Position numbers and translations under genes: made by a program. Positions 1-8,700 of a DNA stretch of 25,942 bases are shown here, piece by piece. The stretch lies in contig CAYGPI010000034.1 in NCBI GenBank assembly GCA_964351745.1, forward strand, positions 1 through 25,942, written 5' to 3'. Each line of letters opens with the position of its first letter. Position 1 is the stretch's first letter. The notes beneath the pieces are model-generated. The model had not been told where the DNA came from. It saw nothing but the letters and a program-made list of their open reading frames with translations, and searched no databases. The stretch is from CAYNJF01 sp964351745. Lineage in GTDB: Bacteria; Pseudomonadota; Gammaproteobacteria; Berkiellales; Berkiellaceae.

Positions 1-2
1 TA

Positions 3-416
3 CATAACTCTATTGAGTTTCAGGCTGTGTTTGATAGTAATTTCCAAACATTGAAGGTTCGTAATAATGTGCTCTTTGATAAACTAACCATGGCCATTCC
101 TCTTCGTGATGATGAAAAATATGCAGCTAGCCCAAATATGAATCATCTATTGCATCTTAATGAGCAAAAAGTCCGTCACCTTTTAAATAAAAACGAAGAC
201 ACTGAGTCTCACAGCATCTTACCGCCCCCAATTGGCTCCTTATCGTCAAAAAATGCTAATAGCGATTCAAGCGCAACCGAGAATGAGGCTGACATTGATG
301 AATGGCAAGCGTTAGCGAATGAAGTTAGTCAATTTTTTGACGATGATATTTTCAAAGACGAAACTGGCTCCGCGCCTGAAAATGCAAAAACGCAGCAAGG
401 AACATCAGATAATTAA
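3..416 (+). CDS. C-terminal part of an unrecognised protein, cut by the left edge
   Basis: The reading frame is open from the first complete codon at base 3 to a TAA at 414-416. A GTG at 27 could be read as a start, but nothing upstream looks like a ribosome binding site and the frame continues to the edge, so this is most likely the tail of a longer protein. About 137 residues are visible. The first 60 or so are mixed (a stretch reading LTMAIPLRDDEKYA is recognisable as ordinary folded-type sequence). The remainder is low in hydrophobics and rich in Ser, Asn, Glu and Asp, ending in QGTSDN, so it is probably a flexible acidic tail. There is no membrane segment or signal peptide in the visible part. 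I do not recognise the family. The next gene lies 98 bases downstream on the same strand. Confidence 0.6.
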   Translation, partial: HNSIEFQAVFDSNFQTLKVRNNVLFDKLTMAIPLRDDEKYAASPNMNHLLHLNEQKVRHLLNKNEDTESHSILPPPIGSLSSKNANSDSSATENEADIDEWQALANEVSQFFDDDIFKDETGSAPENAKTQQGTSDN

Positions 417-514
417 GCCATTCTAACCTAGCTCTTAGACTAGTCAGTCACTCCATAAAAATGATATTATGATTACCTTTTAATAACCCTATTTAAAACC
501 TATAAGGCTAACTT

Positions 515-1879
515 ATGTCGGGAGTTTCAACAAGTGCGACCCAACACGGGCAATGGCGTTCAGCTTTTACCTTTATCATGGCAACAACGGGCGCTGCTGT
601 CGGACTTGGAAATATTTGGAAATTTCCATACATGGTTGGAGACAATGGCGGCAGCGCTTTTGTCCTGGTTTATCTTGTCTTTGTTATCTTAATTGGTCTA
701 CCCACCATGATAGCTGAGGTTATGATTGGAAAACTAGGCCGAAAAAACCCTGTTGACAGCTTAAAAGAATTAGCCATCAAGGCAAAACACACACCTTTAT
801 GGTCAACATTTGGTTGGTTAGGTGCCTTGGCTCTCCTTTGTGTTCTGTCTTTTTATTCCGTCGTTGCCGGATGGTCTCTCGCCTATTTTGTCATGGCACT
901 CAAAGGGACGTTTAACCATGTTAGTCCCACTCAAGTAACGTTCATCTGGGACGAGCTTATGGCGTCCCCTTCACGTCTTCTCTTATGGCATAGCATTTTC
1001 ATGCTGATGACCTTGGTTGTTGTCGCTCGTGGCATAGAAAAAGGCATTGAGTTGGCTTCTAATATACTCATGCCTATGCTCTTTATTTTGCTGTTAGTTC
1101 TTGTTGGCTATGCTTGTATTGTCGGAGATTTTGGGGCTGCTTTTAAATTTCTATTTTCCTTCGATCTCAGCCAAATCAATCGAAGTGTTTTGCTTTCAGC
1201 TATGGGACACGCTTTCTTTACCCTAGCATTAGGTGGTGGCGCCTTGCTGGTATACGGGGCTTATCTGCCGCCTAAAACCTCTTTAAGTAAAACCTTAGCT
1301 ATTGTTGCTGTACTCGATACACTGGTAGCACTACTAGCTGGTCTAGCTATTTTTCCAATTGTCTTTGCCTACCAATTGCCTGTGGCTGAAGGCGTCGGCC
1401 TCATGTATAAAATATTGCCTATTTCATTTAGCGGCTTACCTTTTGGGCAGTTAATAGCAGCTTCCTTTTTTCTTCTTTTAGTCTTTGCAGCTTGGACATC
1501 GACCTTTTCTCTAGCGGAGCCACTGGCCATGCTCATCGTTGAAAAGACAAGATTAAGCCGTAGCAAAGCGACTATTGTTGTTGGCACGCTAGCCTGGGCA
1601 TTAGGGATAGGGGCTCTTTTATCTTTTAATATCGGAGCTAACTTCCATCCCATAGGACAGTGGGACGTATTTACTTTATTAACCCTTCTACCACTTAACA
1701 TACTCTTGCCCTTAGGTGGCCTTGCTTTTGCTGTTTTTGCAGGCTGGGTCATTGACAAGAAGGTGACACAAGAAGCTCTCGGAGCTAACAACAAGCTGAC
1801 GCATAAGCTCTGGCTAATCACAGTAAGATGGGTTGCACCCATTGGCATCTTGGCTATCTTTATATCTAGTTTTGTATAA
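515..1879 (+). CDS. sodium-dependent transporter of the neurotransmitter:sodium symporter (NSS/SNF) family
   Basis: This inner-membrane protein should couple Na+ entry to uptake of an amino acid or a related small amine; the substrate cannot be read from sequence. The 454 residues hold the family hallmark at the broken first helix (GLGNIWKFPYMVGDNGGSAF, about residues 31-50) and the matching TM6 segment (GHAFFTLALGGGALL, about residues 231-245), which in LeuT-type proteins form the sodium and substrate sites. I count 11 hydrophobic helices, ending with one at residues 433-454. Bacterial members with 11 rather than 12 helices are well known (MhsT type), so this is not a truncation. The ATG at 515 is followed by a short polar N-terminus before TM1, as usual for the family. 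A weak AAGG lies 8 bases upstream of it. The gene converges with the EAL-HDOD gene and appears monocistronic. Confidence 0.93.
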   Translation: MSGVSTSATQHGQWRSAFTFIMATTGAAVGLGNIWKFPYMVGDNGGSAFVLVYLVFVILIGLPTMIAEVMIGKLGRKNPVDSLKELAIKAKHTPLWSTFGWLGALALLCVLSFYSVVAGWSLAYFVMALKGTFNHVSPTQVTFIWDELMASPSRLLLWHSIFMLMTLVVVARGIEKGIELASNILMPMLFILLLVLVGYACIVGDFGAAFKFLFSFDLSQINRSVLLSAMGHAFFTLALGGGALLVYGAYLPPKTSLSKTLAIVAVLDTLVALLAGLAIFPIVFAYQLPVAEGVGLMYKILPISFSGLPFGQLIAASFFLLLVFAAWTSTFSLAEPLAMLIVEKTRLSRSKATIVVGTLAWALGIGALLSFNIGANFHPIGQWDVFTLLTLLPLNILLPLGGLAFAVFAGWVIDKKVTQEALGANNKLTHKLWLITVRWVAPIGILAIFISSFV

Positions 1880-1887
1880 GCCGCTAA

Positions 1888-1913
1888 GCAAGAGCCTATT
1901 TTAAGGTTCTTGC
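1888..1913. terminator. possible shared hairpin between convergent genes
   Basis: Arms 1888-1897 (GCAAGAGCCT) and 1904-1913 (AGGTTCTTGC) pair over 10 positions with one G-U pair and a 6-base loop. The hairpin sits just past the transporter stop and covers the stop codon and last codons of the opposing EAL-HDOD gene. The T-run on either side is poor, so intrinsic termination is only possible, not clear. Confidence 0.4.
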
Positions 1914-3119
1914 TGTTTCCATCGCCCAAGAGATGCTTTCGAAATAAGCGTCTCGGTAGAGCCCTGTTTCAATTTTAGCGACATCAAGATTTTCCCAATG
2001 TGCATTTTCATAAGAAAGCACATCTTTTAAGATCTCACCCATGCTACCTTCTTTCTGTAGCAAAGCCTTTGTTGCGTCTTGATCAATATTAATCTTTTCC
2101 AATAGCGTAATTAATTCTTCATCGAGTAGCGCATCTAACATTGAAAACAAGCCAACCATAAAATAACGATCCGATGATTGTTGCTCGCCAATATGATTGG
2201 CAAGAAGCTCACACATTTTTGCGCGTATCATGGCATTTAACATTTGCTCAGGTGAACGACTAGACACGGCACTTAATGCAATTAAGGAGCCCCACTCTCT
2301 TAGTTTTTCAAGTCCCATATAAACAATAGCCTGATGGATAGATTCTATCTTTTTAACTTTGGCATAAGCTGCTGAATTAATAATTTGTAGCAGTTTAAAA
2401 CTTAACTTGGGATCACTCGCCAATATCTTCTCAATCTCTACCACATTATTATCTGGATTTCGCAACTCAGCTAAGAGTCGAGTAATCGACAATTTGTCTG
2501 CCGATGACTTTTTGCCAGATACAATTTTTGGCTTACTTAAAAAATATCCTTGAAAAAAATCAAACCCGGCATCTTTACAAAACTCAAGCTCTTCATTAGT
2601 TTCGATTTTTTCTGCAATCAATTGCAGTGAATATTTCTTTAGCTCTTTTAAAAGAGCTACCACTTGTTTTTGAGAATGCTCTCTAAGATCGATTTTGACA
2701 AAATCACATATCTCCAACAAAGGGATCATCTCTTGACGATATGTAAAATCATCTAGTGCTAACCTAAATCCTTCCTTCACTAGTCTTTTACAAGCATCAA
2801 TCACCTCTTGATCTGGCTCTACGGTCTCAAGAATCTCAATCACCACACGATCATGAGGAAGAGGCAGTGGAGATAACAACATTTGGCGTGTTAAATTTAT
2901 AAAAGCAAGATGCTCTCCAACAACACGACTAAGCCCTAGCTCTGTGAAAGTATTGATAACAACTTGCTGCGTAGCGACATTATCCTCTTTACCAACGCCT
3001 GAATGCTCTACATCACCTGTTCTAAATAGCAGCTCATAAGCAACAACCTCAAGATTAGATTTGAAAATTGGTTGACGAGCTATAAAAACAATTTCTTTAT
3101 TTTTATCTTTGTTTAGCAT
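1896..3119 (-). CDS. EAL-HDOD signalling protein (YuxH/CdgJ type)
   Basis: This is a cytoplasmic 407-residue protein with an N-terminal EAL domain (about 1-200) and a C-terminal HDOD domain (about 205-405). In known relatives such as Vibrio CdgJ, this architecture affects c-di-GMP-linked behaviour such as motility. The EAL signature is altered to ELL (E29 in AYELLFR). Residues at the usual metal and catalytic positions are nevertheless present: N75, E95 and E98, D123-D124, K142, E170 and Q190 (QGY). Loop 6, normally DDFGTG, reads DDFTYR, which in other EAL proteins goes with weak or lost hydrolysis. The HDOD part shows the usual helical pattern (LLQIINSAAYA, then QAIVYMGLEKL). The ATG at 3119 has only a weak GGA upstream. 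The gene is divergent from the cytochrome b561 gene across a 301-base gap and overlaps the hairpin at its 3' end. The family call is firm; enzymatic activity is not. Confidence 0.9.
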   Translation of the reverse strand: MLNKDKNKEIVFIARQPIFKSNLEVVAYELLFRTGDVEHSGVGKEDNVATQQVVINTFTELGLSRVVGEHLAFINLTRQMLLSPLPLPHDRVVIEILETVEPDQEVIDACKRLVKEGFRLALDDFTYRQEMIPLLEICDFVKIDLREHSQKQVVALLKELKKYSLQLIAEKIETNEELEFCKDAGFDFFQGYFLSKPKIVSGKKSSADKLSITRLLAELRNPDNNVVEIEKILASDPKLSFKLLQIINSAAYAKVKKIESIHQAIVYMGLEKLREWGSLIALSAVSSRSPEQMLNAMIRAKMCELLANHIGEQQSSDRYFMVGLFSMLDALLDEELITLLEKINIDQDATKALLQKEGSMGEILKDVLSYENAHWENLDVAKIETGLYRDAYFESISWAMETARTLK

Positions 3120-3420
3120 GAAACATCCATTATTGTAAGAATGAAACTTTTAAACCTAACTTAATTATAACAATCCATCCACGATATTGAAGGGTATGGC
3201 TATAACAAGTTCATAAAAGCAGTTACAAAAAAATCCATAAATGAATAGGCAAAATATCGTGATAACTGTAAAATAGCTTTAATATTCTTTAAATAAAACT
3301 CTCACTAAAGAAAAAGTACAGACTAATCACGATCTTCAAAATTATAGAGCATTCAGTTAATGACATGCCCCATCATTCATAGTTATCAGTACAATTAATT
3401 ATAATACAGGAAAAATAATA
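3120..3420. other. 301-base A+T-rich divergent intergenic region
   Basis: This gap separates the start codons of the EAL-HDOD gene (leftward) and the cytochrome b561 gene (rightward), so promoters for both should lie here. I see no credible small gene. The region contains a separated inverted repeat, CACGATATT at 3180-3188 and AATATCGTG at 3253-3261. A second pair is CAGTTA at 3220-3225 with TAACTG at 3263-3268. A TATAAT at 3400-3405 lies too close to the downstream start to be a convincing promoter. Confidence 0.6.
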
Positions 3421-3975
3421 ATGTCTTTTAAGAATACCGCAAAAAAGTTTGGCTCGTTAACTAAAATACTGCACTGGTCAATTTTTCTGCTCTTTTGCTT
3501 ACAGTACTTCTTAATCTACCGTCGAAATTTTTTTGAAGACAATGCCCCAGAAAAACTAGAATATATCTTCTTACATAAGTCGGTTGGGATGCTGCTGTTT
3601 ATGTTAGCACTGCTCATGCTCATTTGGCGACATTTTGGCCAAAGACCTAGCTATCCTGGCCAGCCTGCTCCGTGGGAGATTTTCTTATCAAAAGTAACTC
3701 ATGGCTTGCTTTATGTCGTCATGCTAGCCATGCCCCTCACAGGTATGCTTATGTCCCAACTGAGTGGATACGGCATGAAATTTTTTGGTTTACAAGTCCC
3801 TAACCCTTTTGAGGTTAATAAAGAGCTTAGCAGTCTCTTTCATGATGCTCATGAGATCACAGGTTGGGTAATCATAGCCTTAGTTTCTTTACATCTTCTA
3901 GCGGCTCTTTATCACCACTTTATTAAAAAAGATAATGTCTTAAAGAGAATGCTACCATTCGGCCGACCACATTAA
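3421..3975 (+). CDS. cytochrome b561 family membrane protein (CybB-like)
   Basis: This is a 184-residue inner-membrane di-heme cytochrome b with four hydrophobic helices (about 17-35, 50-70, 92-113 and 145-168). E. coli CybB of similar length oxidises superoxide and passes electrons to ubiquinone; relatives of the same size serve as hydrogenase or other redox partners. Histidines suited to heme ligation sit in or near the helices: H18 (LHWS), H52 (LHKSVGM), H94 (THGLLY) and H158 (SLHLLAALYHH). H141 and H144 lie just before helix 4 and H165 near its end. The ATG at 3421 has AGGA at 3408-3411 as its ribosome binding site. The gene stands alone and ends at a strong terminator shared with maeA. 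The family is certain; the exact electron donor and acceptor are not. Confidence 0.9.
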   Translation: MSFKNTAKKFGSLTKILHWSIFLLFCLQYFLIYRRNFFEDNAPEKLEYIFLHKSVGMLLFMLALLMLIWRHFGQRPSYPGQPAPWEIFLSKVTHGLLYVVMLAMPLTGMLMSQLSGYGMKFFGLQVPNPFEVNKELSSLFHDAHEITGWVIIALVSLHLLAALYHHFIKKDNVLKRMLPFGRPH

Positions 3976-3980
3976 GAGAT

Positions 3981-4021
3981 AAACAAAAAAGAATGCTGCC
4001 AAAAAGGCAGCATTCCTTTTT
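3981..4021. terminator. bidirectional intrinsic terminator
   Basis: Perfect 10-bp stem GAATGCTGCC (3991-4000) with GGCAGCATTC (4006-4015) and an AAAAA loop. A T-run at 4017-4021 serves the cytochrome gene, and an A-run at 3985-3990 gives the T-run for the opposing malic enzyme transcript. Confidence 0.92.
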
Positions 4022-4031
4022 AAGCAGTCCG

Positions 4032-5750
4032 TTATTCTTTCTTTTCAGATCGTGGCTTAATTGGCTGATACCGCGGGGACCAAAGATTTTTCTTCACTAA
4101 ATCTGTAAAATTCCCCTGATGTTCGACTTGTGAAACCCCATCCTTTTGTGCCTGCTTGGCAACTTCTTTTGCAATCGTTAAGGCAATTTTACGGATCCCT
4201 TTAAAACCAGGTAACAAAGGCTTAGTTGGATCACTTCTCACTGGGGAAATGTCACTTAAAGCCAAACTTGCGGCCCACAGCATATTATCTGTTAATTTGC
4301 TTGCTTGCGCCGCAACCACTCCTAAACCTAAGCCAGGAAATGATAACGCGTTATTGCACTGTGCTATCACATATTTCTTACCATTATATTCAACCGGATC
4401 GAAAGGGCTTCCTGTCGCAATTAAAGCGCGACCTTCTGTCCATTGTAAAATATTATTTGGCTGCGCCTCGCAATTTTCTGTAGGGTTTGATAAGGGGAAA
4501 ATAATAGGTCTTGCAACGTGATCGGCAATGTCTTTAATAATTTCCTCAGTAAAAGCGCCCCTTACAGTAGAGCAGCCCACCATAATTGTTGGATGGACTT
4601 CTTTGGCAACAGTTGCTAAGTCTAAAGTTTCTGTTTCAGTCCATGCCTCTATATCTTTGGCCTCTTTCGCATACGGTTTTTGAAATTCTGTCAGCGTTGA
4701 ACTGTCAGTCATCAATAAACCATTTTTATCTATCAGCCAAAAAGCCTTTCTAGCGTCTTGCACTGATATGCCAGAACGAATCATGGCATCACATAACTGA
4801 TCGGCAATGCCAACACCAGCTGTGCCTGCACCATAAATAATCACTCTTTGATTCTCTAACGGCACATCTGTGGCACCGATACCCGCCAACATAGCAGCCA
4901 GCGTCACAACCCCTGTGCCCTGCATATCATCATTAAAACTACAGTGAAAATCCTGATACTTTTCTAAAATACGTCGAGCATTGCTGCGACCAAAATCTTC
5001 CCAGTGAATAAAGGATTTAGGAAATCTTTTTGAAACAGCTTGCACAAAAGCATCCACAAAATCATCATACTCTTGGCCACGGACTCGCTTATGACGCCAA
5101 CCCAAATACATTGGATCATTTAAAAGGGTTTGATTATCTGTCCCTGCATCAAGCATGATAGGCACGGCTCTATAAGGATCAAGTCCACAAAGGCTATAAA
5201 CTATCAATTTAGCAATTGGAATATCCATGCCGCCAATACCTTGATCACCAATCCCCAAAACACCTTCACCATCAGTGACGACAAACAGATCAACTTCAGG
5301 ATGAGTTCGACTATCTAAAATTTCATCAATTTTATCAATGTCTGGTAAAGAAATATAAACGCCTCGAGGCTGCCTAAATTCATGGCTAAATTCTTTCACC
5401 GCGGAGCCAACACCAGGTGTATAAATCATTGGGAAAATGTCAAGAATATCTTCAGAGCATAATTTGTAAAAGACCACTTCATTTTTATCATGCAAATTAT
5501 TAAGATAAATATGTTTTTGCAGAACACTTGGATAACGCTTGTACTGGTAACGGGCTCGAAGAACTTGTTGCTCTAAGGTCTCAACTTCATAAGGAAGCTT
5601 ACCTAGGAGCCCCAAGGTATCACGCTCTTCACGAGTAAAAGCTGTGCCTTTATTCAGCAAGGATTGAGTTAAAAGAGATTTCCCCCTTAGATCTGTCTCA
5701 ATCCACTCATGACCTGTATCAGGATCCAGACATCGTGTAAATTTTAACAT
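4032..5750 (-). CDS. maeA: NAD-dependent malic enzyme
   Basis: It oxidatively decarboxylates L-malate to pyruvate and CO2 with reduction of NAD(P)+, linking the TCA cycle to pyruvate; it is cytoplasmic. The length (572 residues) matches the E. coli MaeA/SfcA type (565) rather than the longer MaeB with its phosphotransacetylase tail. Visible motifs are YTPGVG with catalytic Y110, the DGEGVLGIGDQG stretch leading to K181, metal ligands E251 and D252, and FNDDMQGTG with D274-D275. The dinucleotide fold GAGTAGVGIA lies at about 307-316, and FPLSNPTE is near residue 430. Cofactor preference (NAD against NADP) is inferred from the family. The gene starts 44 bases after the purL stop on the same strand and has no clear ribosome binding site, so co-transcription with purL is possible but unproven. 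It ends at the bidirectional terminator. Confidence 0.95.
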   Translation of the reverse strand: MLKFTRCLDPDTGHEWIETDLRGKSLLTQSLLNKGTAFTREERDTLGLLGKLPYEVETLEQQVLRARYQYKRYPSVLQKHIYLNNLHDKNEVVFYKLCSEDILDIFPMIYTPGVGSAVKEFSHEFRQPRGVYISLPDIDKIDEILDSRTHPEVDLFVVTDGEGVLGIGDQGIGGMDIPIAKLIVYSLCGLDPYRAVPIMLDAGTDNQTLLNDPMYLGWRHKRVRGQEYDDFVDAFVQAVSKRFPKSFIHWEDFGRSNARRILEKYQDFHCSFNDDMQGTGVVTLAAMLAGIGATDVPLENQRVIIYGAGTAGVGIADQLCDAMIRSGISVQDARKAFWLIDKNGLLMTDSSTLTEFQKPYAKEAKDIEAWTETETLDLATVAKEVHPTIMVGCSTVRGAFTEEIIKDIADHVARPIIFPLSNPTENCEAQPNNILQWTEGRALIATGSPFDPVEYNGKKYVIAQCNNALSFPGLGLGVVAAQASKLTDNMLWAASLALSDISPVRSDPTKPLLPGFKGIRKIALTIAKEVAKQAQKDGVSQVEHQGNFTDLVKKNLWSPRYQPIKPRSEKKE

Positions 5751-5794
5751 GTATTCTCAATCCGTATATTTTTGCGACGCATCTCTTTGATTAA

Positions 5795-8700
5795 CTAATC
5801 CAATTGTCTTGCGGCATTATAAAATAATTGCTGCCATGGACTCTGCTCACCCCACTGTGGCGGACACCAAGACATTTGGACAGCCCTAAAGACCCTTTCT
5901 GGGTGTGGCATCATAATTGTAGCACGTCCATCCATACTCGACACAGCTCCGACCCCACTGGTTGAGCCGTTTGGGTTAAAAGGATAGAGCTGCGTGTGCT
6001 CTGCGTCTCTTGGATCAATATAATGAAGCGCTGCTAAGTGGTTTCGTTCTAGCATCACAAGATCTGATTCATCAAACGTGGCACGACCTTCACCATGAGA
6101 CACCACAATGGGCAAAATGGCACCTTCCATACCATTAAAAATCAGGGATGGAGATGAAGCTACTTTGACTAAACTTAATCGCGCCTCAAATTGTCTGGAG
6201 CTATTCTCTAAAAAAGTCGGCCAGTGGCTTGCTCCTGGAATCATTGATTTAAGTTGTGATAGCATTTGACAGCCGTTACAAATCCCCAGGCTTAGCGTAT
6301 CTGGACGCTCGAAAAACTGTAAAAACGAAGTCTTTAAGCGCTCACTGTGTAATATAGTATTCGCCCAGCCCTTGCCTGCTCCCAAAACATCGCCATATGA
6401 AAAGCCACCACACACCGCCATCACCTGAAAAGAAGACAAATCCATGTGACCCATCAAAAGATCGGTCATGGTCACATCGATTGCATCAAAGCCTGCAACT
6501 CTAAAGGCTTGAGCCATCTCTAGCTGACCATTGATCCCTTGCTCACGCAAAATGGCCACTCTAGGCTTTTGAGTATGGATCATAGGTGCGCTTACTTTAA
6601 ATGGCACATGTGAATACAAGCCAACGCTATCTTCCTCTATCATTTCAAATGCTGATTTAGCAGCACAAGGCTCATCCCTTAGTGATTGCATTTTAAAACT
6701 AACCTGAGACCAGTTTTGCTCAGCTCGACTGCGTGTTGTTTCGTACAAACAATCTTGCCCTAAACAAAAACGTATTTTTTGATCTAAACGAATACTACCA
6801 ATCTCATGCACATAAGCGCTGAGATCATGCTGTTCGAACAATGCCATAAGATTAGAGACATCTTGGTTTGCCACCTGTATCACACAACCTAACTCTTCAT
6901 TCAGCAAACTTACGAGTGGTGACCCAAGACACATCGCTGATAAATCAATCTCTAGCCCAAGCCTTGATGCAAAACTCATTTCAAGTAGGGTTGCAGCTAA
7001 GCCGCCATCAGATTTATCATGATAAGCTTTGATCCACTTATTTTGCTTCGCAGATTGTAAAGCCTTGAAGACTTGAGTTATCAAAACTGGGTCCTCAACT
7101 TGAGGCGTATCACCACTTAAGTGGTTTTGAATTTGTTGATAGCAACTCCCTCCCATCCTCTGCTGACCTTTTGCTAAATCAACAAAAAGAAGCTTACTAG
7201 GTATGTTCGCAAGCTCAGGCGTCACGCATAAGCGAACATCTTGGACTGGAGAAAAAGCAGAAACAACTAGAGATAAAGGTGACTTAACATTAAAAGTTCC
7301 ATGCTCATCACGCCAAACCGTTTTCATAGACAAAGAATCTTTGCCAACTGGCACAGCCAAGCCCAACGCTGGGCATAAATGAGCACCTATCTCTTCAACA
7401 CCATCCCACAAAGCCTTATCGTCTGTGTTTGAGCCGCAAGCGGCCATCCAATTACATGACAGCTTAATATCTGACATTTGTTGGATATCAGCACCCATGA
7501 TATTGGTGACAGCTTCAGCGACGGCCATAGCACAAGATGCTTTAGCATCTAAAACAGCGATTGGAGAGCGCTCTCCTATCGCCATAGCCTCACCATGAAA
7601 CGTATCAAAACCGGCTAGAGTCACACCACAGTCCGCGACTGGGACTTGATAAGGACCCACCATTTGATCGCGATGAACTAAGCCACCAACACTTCTATCC
7701 CCTATGGTGATAAGAAAGGATTTACTGGCCACAGTCGGATAAGCCATCACCGAATCTATCGCTTCTTTCAAAGGAAGCTCTTTGATTGATGGTCTATCCT
7801 CTTGATTTTGTTGCTTAACATCTTTTAATACACATGGGGCATGAGATAACAAAAGACTTAATGGAACATCAACAGGGTAATTATCAAACAGGCGATCATA
7901 TACCTTTAACTGCATTTCCTTCGTGGTAACGCCAACCATTGCAAATGGACACTTCTCTCGATTAGCTATGGTTTCAAAATGGGCTAGGCCTTCAGGTTTC
8001 AAAACCAGGACATATCGCTCTTGCGCTTCGCAACACCAAATTTCTAAAGGAGAAAGCCCTGGTTCAGCGCTAAAGATATCTCTCAGTTCAATGACTCCAC
8101 CACAATCACCACCTTCAACAAGCTCTGGCAGTGCATTACTTAAACCACCTGCGCCCACATCATGGATCGAAAGAATTGGATTGTTATCTGCCAAAGCCCA
8201 TAATTGATCAATCACTTCTTGACAGCGTCTTTCCATTTCAGGATTTTGCCGCTGCACAGAAGCAAAGTCCAAAGCTTCAGAGATAGTCCCGCTATGGTTT
8301 GAAGAGGCAGCACCGCCGCCTAAGCCTATTTTCATAGCCGGACCACCTAAAACGATAATAGGAGCCCCCTCAGGAAAAGCTTGCTTCTCGATATGTCTTT
8401 TTTGAATTTGCCCTAAACCACCAGCTATCATAATGGGTTTGTGATAACCATAATGTGTTTCGCCGTCATCATATTGAAAAGCTCTAAAATAACCACAAAT
8501 CGTAGGACGCCCAAATTCATTATTATACTGAGCACTACCAATAGGCGCTTTTTGCATAATATCAAAACTTGACGCTATTCTATCTGGTGATTTTAAAACG
8601 TTTTCATAGGATTGTTCGAAACCAGGAATGTGCAAATGTGAAACGCTAAATCCTACTAATCCGGCTTTAGGTTTACTGCCAATCCCTGTCGCACCTTCAT

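Noticed and set aside
1369..1929. Long open frame on the minus strand inside the symporter gene
   Set aside because: It is antisense to a well-supported membrane protein, and its translation is rich in Lys, Pro and Ala with no recognisable domain. It also overlaps the end of the EAL-HDOD gene. It is a shadow frame.
3376..3405. TATAAT at 3400-3405 with TTCATA at 3376-3381 as a promoter for the cytochrome b561 gene
   Set aside because: Transcription would begin around 3412, inside or after the AGGA ribosome binding site (3408-3411), leaving no usable leader. In an A+T-rich gap such matches are expected by chance.
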